Assembly: GCA_015680685.1 (NCBI GenBank)
Contig: MNCI01010805.1
Span: 7,048 to 71,047 of the forward strand
DNA length: 64,000 nucleotides
Direction: 5' to 3'
From: Gnetum montanum
Lineage: Eukaryota > Streptophyta > Gnetopsida > Gnetales > Gnetaceae
Shown piece after piece: positions 56,607-64,000 of the stretch (positions are counted from its first letter, which is position 1; each line of letters opens with the position of its first letter). The position numbers and the translations under genes are program-made. Under the pieces are notes generated by a model. It saw only the letters and a list, made by a program, of their open reading frames with translations. It did no database searches and was not told where the DNA came from.

Positions 56607-57659
56607 GTTGATGCTTGGAGGAATTGACCTGAGAAGCATCGACAAAGAAGTAAAAAACACCACAAGCAACTTAGTAGTATTGTCCTTCGATACTTGACCA
56701 AATGTCATCGCATCGTGTTCAGTAGTACATAAGATTGGGGAAATGAAATTTGTGGTTGGATTAAGGAAATGGAAATTGTGGGGATTGGAAACTGATCAAG
56801 GGATTGTGTGAGGTGAAGGGGATGCTCTAGTGTGTGTACGAGTCATGTTGATCTTTGTCAATAGCCATTGTCTTGCAGACTTGAGACCAAGATATGAGGT
56901 GTACGTCCTTTGGTGAAACAAAACTCTTGTTTAGTGTTTAAGAGGACTTGTCGGCATAACCAAAGCCACGTGATGATGTGTTGCATTCCTTGGAGGAACA
57001 GGGCCTCTATTAATTTAGTGTTTAAAGGGAACCTATTTGTGGAGAGCCAAAGCCATGCAACGAGATGTTACTTGAGCGTTTGAGACATGAGTACTTGTTT
57101 CCAAGACAACTACCTTCCTTCCTGGGGCTTGTATGGAAAATGCCAAGGTTTTCTTTTTGTTTGGTGCAGAGCTTCGTTTTGATCTTGTGCGCATGCTCAA
57201 ATGCCATGTTGTGGGTTGCAACTGCTTAAAAGTATTGCAGTGTGCAACAGTGTGCTCAATGTTTCAGGCTACATTGGGTGTATCAGGGGTGCAACTGAGT
57301 AGAGTATGTTGAGGAATAGATGGGATATGTAACGGGAAATGTACTAGTGAATGGCTTGATTAACCTTGTCACGTGTGTTAGGAATAATGTGGTACCTTGC
57401 TGCTGTAGCGAAGTGCATTCTCGTACGAACACCTCTGGTTGTCATCCTGCAAACACAACTTCAAGAAGACAAGAAAACCACGAGTGAGTGAGTGAGCTTA
57501 GACTTGAACAGCAACTGATGAAACAAAGGCACCAGATGAGAGTTGCGACACTGCATATGAACGACAACAATGTTGTTAGGATCAACTAATGACGAGCGAG
57601 GCAGCAGCTCTGATGAAGTTTGAATGCAGCTACAGATCAAGAGGCTAGAGATGAAGTTG
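56607..57659 (-). other. Non-coding 3' region of element C
   Basis: No gene. Section 57225-57480 aligns with 190-450 of element A. ORFs at 57022-57221 have no recognisable content. Confidence 0.65.
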
Positions 57660-58370
57660 CCAGTTTATAGTCATAGCAGACTGTTGTGGGTTAGTTTTAT
57701 GTCATAACCCTTTGAACATTGCCAGTTTAGCGTCGTAGCGGATGGTACGTTGCTAGTTTATAGTCTTGGCGGACTGTGGAGAGGCAAATCAATTTATAGT
57801 CTTAGCAGACTCTGGCGAATGAGATTGTGGCAGTTTAATATCGTATCAGACGGGTGCTAGTTTATTGTCATTGCGGACATTCCGTGGTATTAGTTTACCG
57901 TCATGATGCCAGGACGTTCCGTGGTATCAGTTTACCATCATGATACCAGGACGAGTTGTGGTATTAGTTTATTGTCATGATGCCAGGACAAGCTGTGAAT
58001 CAGTTTACCGTCATGATGCCAGGATGAGCTGTGGTATCAGTTTACCATCATGATGCCAGGACGAGCTATTGTATCAATTTATCGTCATGATGCTAGGATG
58101 AGCTATGGTATCAGTTTACCGTCATAATGCCAGGACAAGCTGTGGTATCAGTTTACCATCATGATGCCAGGACGAGCTATTGTATCAATTTATCGTCATG
58201 ATGCTAGGATGAGCTATGGTATCATTTTACCGTCATAATGCCAGGACAAGCTGTGGTATCAGTTTACCTTCATGATGCCAGGACGAGCTGTAGTATCAAT
58301 TTACTGTCATGATGCCAGGATGAGCTGTGGTATTAGTTTACCGTCATGATGCCAAGACGAGCTGTATACC
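57660..58370. repeat. 37-bp tandem repeat array, element C 3' region
   Basis: 57660-57890 holds CAGTTTATAGTCATAGCGGACT-type units. 57890-58370 holds about 13 copies of a 37-bp unit GGTATCAGTTTACCGTCATG plus ATGCCAGGACGAGCTGT. A three-unit block is itself duplicated: sequence from 58044 recurs from 58155, 111 bases (3 x 37) later. It lies between integrase and the 3' LTR, where Tat elements often carry such arrays. Confidence 0.92.
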
Positions 58371-58379
58371 TGAGTTCAT

Positions 58380-59549
58380 TCAAACGTAGAATGATTTCAA
58401 GTGCAAATGCTTGGTCGGATGTGCAAGCTCATTCCCTTCCATGTCAGCTAGTTTGAATGCTCCGTTGTCGTACGCTTTGGTGACCAAGTAGGGCCCTTCC
58501 CAGTTGGCTGAGAATTTATTCGCATGTTCCTGAACGGCTTTGAGTACAAGGTCATCCTCTTTGATTGGGTGCTTATGAATATCATGCCACTAGCATTGTC
58601 GTTGTTGCTTTTGGTACCACTCAATCTGATCGAGCGCANGGCATTGTCGTTGTTGCTTTTGGTACCACTCAATCTGATCGAGCGCACGTGTACGCACCTC
58701 CTCTATCGAATCCAAGTCAACAATGCATAAGTTATTGTTTTGCCCTTCGTCGAGGAGTCTAGAAAGTGGGATCCTTAAAGACGGTACCTGCAATTCCAAG
58801 GGTAAAACAGCTTCTGAACCATAAACAAGACTATATGGTGTTTTACCTGTAGAAGTCCGGTGCGTAGTGCGATAAGCCCATAGTGCATATACCAGCTGTT
58901 CGTGCCATCTTTTCTTGCTTTGAGTAAGCATCTTTTTGAGCACCGTGATGAGGATTTTATTTGTAGCTTTAGCTTGTCCATTGCTCTGAGGGTAGTATGG
59001 AGATGAAAATGAATGTTTGATCCCTAGGCTTTCAGTAAAAGTTCTAGTTTCGGCACTGCTGAACTGTGGCCTGTTATCAGTGATGATGGTCATTGGAATC
59101 CCAAAACGGGTCACAATGTTTTCTAGAATGAAGTTGCATATGTGTTTGGATGTGGTCTTTCTAAGGGGAATAGCTTCTACCCACTTCGGGAAATACTCTG
59201 TCACGGTTATGATGAAGCTATGTCCTGCAGAAGATGAGGGTGTTATTGGCCCGATAAGGTCTAACCCCCACTTCTGGAAGGACCAGGTGATTTGCGCTGT
59301 ATGCAACTCATTTAGTGGAACATGTATCAGATTACTATGTTTTTGACAGATACTGCACGTTTTGACCTTGGAGAAACAGTTATGCTCCATGTGTGGCCAA
59401 TAATAGCCCAGACGTCTTATTTTTGTCGCCATTGCTTTAGGCGCTATGTGTCCTCTGCATAGTCCATCATGTACTTGCTTGACGATGGTTTTGCCATCAG
59501 TGCTACTAACACATGTTAATAGTATGCCTTCGTAGGATCGATGACACAA
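58380..59549 (-). pseudogene. Integrase of element C
   Basis: Open from 59549 to 58590 (319 codons including an artefact duplication). Zinc-binding part: VHDGLCRGH and TCSICQ (H-H-C-C complete). Catalytic core: GLDLIGP (D), ITDNRPQF (D), then NGQAKATNK where relatives have NGQAEATNK, so the catalytic Glu is Lys. C-terminal part continues in other frames to about 58380 with the GPY-like segment. Inactive by this substitution alone. Confidence 0.88.
58593..58686. repeat. 46-bp duplication around a single N (assembly artefact)
   Basis: 58593-58638 is repeated exactly at 58641-58686 with N at 58639. The integrase peptide ALDQIEWYQKQQRQC is thus read twice. Most likely an unmerged contig overlap. 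Confidence 0.85.
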
Positions 59550-59633
59550 TGTGTCTCCTACCAGTGCATATTGTCGAGAACGTTTTTGTACTGCGTCCTT
59601 TTGAGCATTTGTTAGGTGTTGTGGTGTTTCACC

Positions 59634-60161
59634 TCATAGAAGATACTCTTTTATGTCATCATACCATTCTATTGCGTGTGTTGTACTAACGGATGCAATC
59701 GGTAATTCATCGGCAGTATCAGTTATGAGTTTAGCACAACTGATTATGTTTAGAGCTAGCATGGGAAGTGCATCTGCAATGGTGTTATCATTTTTGGAAA
59801 CATGTTGCACATCTATACTTTCGAATCGCTTCAGTAAGTGCTTAGCCAAATCACAGTATGGTTGTTAATGCTACGCTTTGCATGTATAAACATCTGTGAC
59901 TTGGTTTAAAACTAGTTGTGAGTCTTCTCTGACTACAAGTCGTGTGATGTTGGAAGCTAATGCTGTCATAAGGCCCCTAAGGAGACCCTCATACTCTACT
60001 ATGATGTTGGTACAGTGAAAGTTGAAGCGGTAAGCAAAAAGTCGGATCTCCCCAGAGGGATAGGTGATGACAACGATAGCACTTCCCCCTCGAGAGGTGG
60101 ATGCTCCAACAAAGTTCAAAATGGCTTTGTAATCATCGAGAACTATGTCTATCGCGCTCAC
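59634..60161 (-). pseudogene. Second (additional) RNase H of element C
   Basis: 60161-59871 reads NFVGASTSRGGSAIVV, IIVEYEGLLRGL and REDSQLVLNQV, the plant-type RNase H acquired by Tat elements (usual D-G-A-S, E-A, D-S motifs; the first Asp appears as V in FVGAS). 59849-59634 continues in another frame (KRFESIDVQHVSKNDNTIADAL, the last D motif). Broken by a frameshift at about 59860. Confidence 0.82.
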
Positions 60162-60394
60162 GTTTTCATCTGGAAACCCTGGCTCTATTGTTGCTTGATC
60201 ATGTGTTGGTGATGTAGTCAGTTGGTTTGCTATGGCTTGGCTCTTGATAATGACTGCGATATGTAATGTAGGTCGAATTCAGCTATCATGGCTTTCCAAC
60301 ATGCTATTCTGCTTGACTCGTAAATGTTACCTGTGATGGCTCTGAGCACATTATCCTTGCAGATTATATTGGCTTGGTTACAGAAGAGGTAATG

Positions 60395-60946
60395 TCACCA
60401 TTTTTTTAAGGAAAAGACAAGTGCTAAACATGACCTCTCCACCTCATTGTACTTCTTTTCGTGGGCCACTAATGCATGGCTTAAATAGTACATAGGGACT
60501 TCGGTTCCATCTTCTCGTTTCTGACAAAGCATAGACGCAATCGATGAATTCGACGTGGCAAGGTAGATATAGAAGGGTTTATTATTCTGTGGAGGGTACA
60601 CTATTGCTAGCTGAGCCAGTGTGGTTTTAATATGGTCGAAGGCTTGTTGGCATTGTGGAGTCCATTCAAAATGGACATTCTTACTTAGCAAATGGTTCAT
60701 AGGTTTCAACTTGTCCATCAGTTTTTCTATGAAACGCCTGATGCACTGTAATCTACCTTATAGACCCCGAAGTTCAGTAAGGTTGCTTGGTGGTTTTAGA
60801 TTAATGACAGCTTTAACCTTATCCGGATCTACTCGTATTCTTGTTTCTAACACTACAAAGCCTAGCATCTTGCCCGTTTTTACCCCGAAGACACATTTCT
60901 TTGGGTTGAGCCTAAGTTCATATTTTAAGAAACATTTTAGGACCAA
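60395..60946 (-). pseudogene. RT connection and first RNase H of element C
   Basis: 60946-60758 is the RT thumb (LNPKKCVFGVKTGKMLGF), and 60718-60395 the first RNase H (PFYIYLATSNSSIASML, YYLSHAL, EKKYNEVERSCLALVF). A stop and a frameshift separate them. The first catalytic D appears changed (YLATS for YLAVS-type retroelement sequences). Confidence 0.8.
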
Positions 60947-60967
60947 ATCTAAGTCTTGGATGTGTTG

Positions 60968-61885
60968 CTATGGTGTTTTTGATTTAATTGCAATGTCATC
61001 CACATAATCATTGAGTGAATGAAGTATGTAATCGCTAAAAATAAATGTCATTGCCCTTTGATATGTGGCACCGACGTTCTTAAGACTGAATGGCATCATC
61101 GTGTAACAAAAAGTACCCCATGGTGTCATAAAGGTAGTCCTGAGCTGATGTTCTAGGTTAATGCGTATCTGGTTATATCCTGAAAAGCCATCTATGAAAG
61201 ATAACAAGGCATGTCCAGTGGTCGAATCAACTAGTTGATCAATGCTAGGCAAGAGAAAATCATCTTTTATGGTTGCAATGTTGAGGTCCCGGAAGTCGAT
61301 GTAGAGGCAAATGCTTCTGTTCTTCTTTAGGGCAATGACCATGTTGGATACCCAGTCAGCATAGTCAACAGCCCATATGAACCCAGCCTGGTAAAATTTG
61401 GTGATCTCATTGCGAACTGCCAATGCTACCTCAGGCTTAACCTTTCGTGCTTTTTGTTTCACTGGCCTTAATTTTGGATCGAGTATAATATTATGCTGTA
61501 CGATTCGAGGATCTAACCCAAGCATGTCAGTGTAAGACCAAGCGAATGCTTTTATGTTGTCTCGAAGCACGTGTTCTATACCTTTGGCAAGTTGAGGTGG
61601 CAATAATGTGCCCAATTTTAATATCTTAACTTCATCGTTAGGCATGGTTACGGGGGTTTTAATTAAAGGGTCTTTAGTGATGCTATCAGCTTCTATGTCC
61701 AGGGATTTTGTCATACCTTCATAGCTATCTAATGTTTGTTGCATTGAGGCTATGAATGTATCGTCTATTGATGGACCTAAGTTGATAGAATTTATGTTGA
61801 TTTCTCTTGTGATCTTTCCGTATGGTCCATCGATGATCAATGATGTCAACAGATGCTGGTAATCCATTAGGGTTGCTTCTGCCAA
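60968..61885 (-). pseudogene. Reverse transcriptase of element C
   Basis: An open frame of 305 codons, the longest pol frame in the window: linker with TLLPPQLAKG and AFAWSYTDMLGLDPRI, fingers with VKPEVALAVRNEI, palm LLSFIDGFSGYNQIRI, LKNVGATYQRAM and the catalytic DYVDDIAIKSK near its end. PF-S-L in MPFSLKNVGATYQ differs from the usual PFGLKN. A frame break follows at 60968. Confidence 0.9.
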
Positions 61886-62062
61886 TAAACAGAGGGCAGA
61901 GTGAGCTAGTAGGGGTTGTTATGCATTTCTAGGCAACGTAAATTATGTGTACGTATGTGGTGGTAGTTTATTGTCGTACCTGGATGCATGGTAGTTTAAG
62001 GCCTTACCGAGTTGAATGTGGTAGTTTAAGGCCTTACCGGGCCATTTTCTAGTGTCATTTTT
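61886..62062 (-). other. Leader between 5' LTR and RT in element C
   Basis: 177 bases with two CGGTAAGGCCTTAAACTACC copies. No convincing primer binding site and no gag. The motif also occurs downstream of protease in element A (1190-1235), which suggests that gag and protease were deleted from C. Confidence 0.65.
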
Positions 62063-63644
62063 TGTACTGTCCAAAATCATCGGTCTCCGGCTGGAATGAA
62101 ACAGAAATCAGGAGATCCCCAGACAAGCACAAAGGACCCTACCTTCACTTGAGGGCAAGCTGGAATTAATGAAGGCAGAGTACCTTGAGTGGTCCGCATG
62201 CGGATCAAACAAGGATTTCCCCCGAACATACACTGATATACTGTATGCTGGGTTATACGTAAACGGCGTAACTAATGTAAAACAGAGCGTAAACATACAG
62301 GAATGTAAACAATAAGCATACAATAATGAACGAAAAACTGTAACAAATTTTAGCAAAAGAAATGTGGCAATATTATTGCAAAACGAAAAGTTACAATGCA
62401 CCGGTCTAACGCAGTTGTGAATCTAACACAATATAGACGAAAGGCTCCAGTGGATGTAGGGGGATGATTGTCCGCTGGATTCGGCCGCAAGCATAACGTA
62501 GAAATTAGATTCGGCTGCAAGCATAACGTAGAAATTGTATGCTCAGCATGCAGGGTGGAAGTCCAGCGTGTAGGATTAATGTCTCTAGATGTTCTCTTTG
62601 TGTGGATCACCCCAGATTTTTGCTCTGATCTTTCAATTTTTCAAACTCAGATCTGGTCAAAAATTAGGGTTTTTATACAGGTTTAGACGTTAGACTCAGA
62701 TCTGAGAGGGGATGATTGGCTGTGGGATGCTGGACTCTCGGGTTGGGTGACATGTGGCACGTTGACTGAGTGCAAAAGAATGAAATTTTACAAGTGTACA
62801 ACATGCTACACGCCAGCGTATATTGCTGCATGCCAGTGTGTACACGCTGGGTGTGTGAACTCGGCATATAGACTTGACTAAAACAAAAGAAGTTATTTTT
62901 ACAAACTATTGCTACAATAGGAAGCATCAAATTCGGCCCTCAGATTTGAATTCGGATGTCACGAGAATGCTGCCTACAGATGTTCAGCCCGATTGGACTT
63001 GATCTGACACAGTTCTGGAGAGCTTTGATTGGTATACGTTGTGCTACACACTAGGCGTACACGCTGTACACACTGGGCGTATACGCTGTACACACTGGGT
63101 GTGTAGGATGTACATGCTCAGCGTATGAACTCCAAAGTACATGATTTCGAGGCCAAAATTCAATTCTCTGGAGCCCATGATGACGTCTAACAATTTCTCT
63201 GTCCCTGTGAGTTGATGCCTTGTACAAAATCTTGCTCTGAAGTGCCTTTTCCATGCAGTCTTTGGAGTCACATGCCAGGCGTATACACTAGGTGTGCACA
63301 CTGGGCGTATATGCTTGGCGTATACACTAGGGATGCACGCTGGGGATGCATGCTGGGCGTATACGCTGGGAGTACACACTGTAAACTTGCACACTGGGCG
63401 TATACGTTGGATACTTGCTACATACTTAGTGAAAATTGAGTTTTTTTTAAGTTCAAAATCTACCAGGTTTGACGCCAGATGTTGCCGTAATCCTCTACGG
63501 GTCCCACGGAACCGTTTCTTGTTGAGTTCGACTCTGCTTGAAGCTGTTTGTGGGGACCTCAAGCTTCAATCATGCTGGGGAGCATCATGACTTAGCTCAA
63601 TTCTTGTTGGAGAAGTACTAAGCTCAGAATTTTGTCGTGTTTCA
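62063..63644 (-). repeat. 5' LTR of element C
   Basis: 1582 bp, TGTACTGTCC to GTGTTTCA, paired with 55098-56593. The extra length is mainly additional CGTATACGCTGGG-type units (63045-63100, 63275-63420) and a duplicated GGATTCGGC/TGCAAGCATAACGTAGAAATT segment (about 62477-62538). Confidence 0.93.
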
Positions 63645-63649
63645 GTAGT

Positions 63650-64000
63650 CATGCATGAGGTCCAAGATGTGTATGGATGATTAAGGAACGGATGCTCATC
63701 GTACTTCGGCTAGCTTAGACTCTCTCTCCCTTTTCCTCCTAGCTTAATTAAAGTTATTTTCCATGGACTCTAGGAGTAGCACTAGGTTAGAAACTACATC
63801 ATACACCTTACTCTTAACTAAACCATACGTGACAAAGAAAATATTAGTCCAAGTGGGAAGACAACGAACTACGATCAATGAGTAACTATCTAGATATCAC
63901 AATTAGTCCATCTGCGGAGTTCAATCGAATCATGCATGAAACTCTTGTATTCGTATGGTTGAGTGTAGGGGTACCTCACCACTCATGATGAATCATGATT
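63650..64000 (+). repeat. Athila-type solo LTR, right part
   Basis: Continues 54575-55097 after element C: GGAACGGATGCTCATC corresponds to GGAATGGATGCTGACG in D's LTR, and the U5 end reads GTATGGTTGAGTGTAGGGGTACCTCACCACTCATGA. The window ends within TGATGAATCATGATT (63986-64000), which also marks the left end (54575-54589). Confidence 0.78.

Larger units (their letters stand above)
55098..63644 (-). mobile_element. Tat-lineage element C, complete ends, lacks gag and protease
   Basis: LTRs 55098-56593 and 62063-63644, both TG...CA, flanked by perfect GTAGT duplications (55093-55097 and 63645-63649). Minus strand: 5' LTR, a 180-base leader, RT from 61885, RNase H, a second RNase H, integrase to about 58380, a 3' region with tandem repeats, polypurine tract, 3' LTR. 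Dual RNase H marks the Tat group. No gag or protease exists between the LTR and RT, so it could not have moved alone. Confidence 0.93.

Noticed and set aside
57890-58370. 37-bp regular repeats resembling a CRISPR array
   Set aside because: Units are contiguous with no unique spacers, no cas genes, and they sit in a Tat 3' region of a plant genome.
1-64000. tRNA, rRNA or small structured RNA genes
   Set aside because: No cloverleaf or rRNA core sequence was recognised; the tRNA-Asp-like matches are retroelement primer sites.

Overview
The window looks like a nuclear segment of a land plant with a large, transposon-rich genome. Several plant Ty3/gypsy lineages (Athila and Tat) are nested in one another, there is a LINE fragment and a hAT remnant, and there is one plant-type intron-containing gene. 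The sequence does not let me name the species; a fern, gymnosperm or large-genome angiosperm would all fit. I see no tRNA, rRNA, CRISPR or bacterial features.

Layout. 1-7146: minus-strand Tat element A (gag-protease only, right LTR 5252-7146; its left LTR lies outside the window). A sits in the RNase H region of minus-strand Athila element B (7147-12721). B in turn sits in plus-strand Athila element I (12722-15903), whose 3' LTR abuts a hAT transposase remnant (15904-16345). 16930-18348: the only convincing host gene, a two-exon NYN-domain plus C2H2 zinc-finger protein of 431 aa. 18349-22800: intergenic DNA with a few candidate untranslated exons and an LTR-like promoter block. 22800-23426 and 36661-38084: two halves of a LINE separated by complete minus-strand Athila element G (23427-36660, two LTRs, near-perfect target duplication). 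38085-39540: RT-less Athila fragment H. 39541-43579 and 50522-51415: RT-less Athila element E, split by Athila element D (43580-50521). 51416-54574: 3' part of minus-strand Athila element F. 54575-55097 and 63650-64000: an Athila-type solo LTR, split by complete Tat element C (55098-63644, TG...CA ends, GTAGT target duplication).

How the parts work together. Athila elements normally make gag, then protease-RT-RNase H-integrase, with a further ORF downstream of pol. Every copy here is broken by stops, frameshifts, deletions or later insertions, so none can move unaided. Several (D, E, H) have lost RT through integrase but keep gag and protease sequence, and E and H share the same deletion junction, which suggests an RT-less subfamily that was copied in trans. 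A and C are complementary: A keeps gag and protease but no RT or integrase, while C keeps RT, two RNase H domains and integrase but no gag or protease.

The most interesting signals are (1) subfamily-specific arrays of 6-bp palindromes just upstream of the TATA box in the LTRs; (2) a conserved hairpin that pairs the AATAAA polyadenylation signal in the LTR R region; (3) a coiled-coil ORF of about 930 codons in the env-like position of elements G and I, preceded in G by what looks like an internal copy of the LTR promoter; and (4) the RT-less Athila subfamily.
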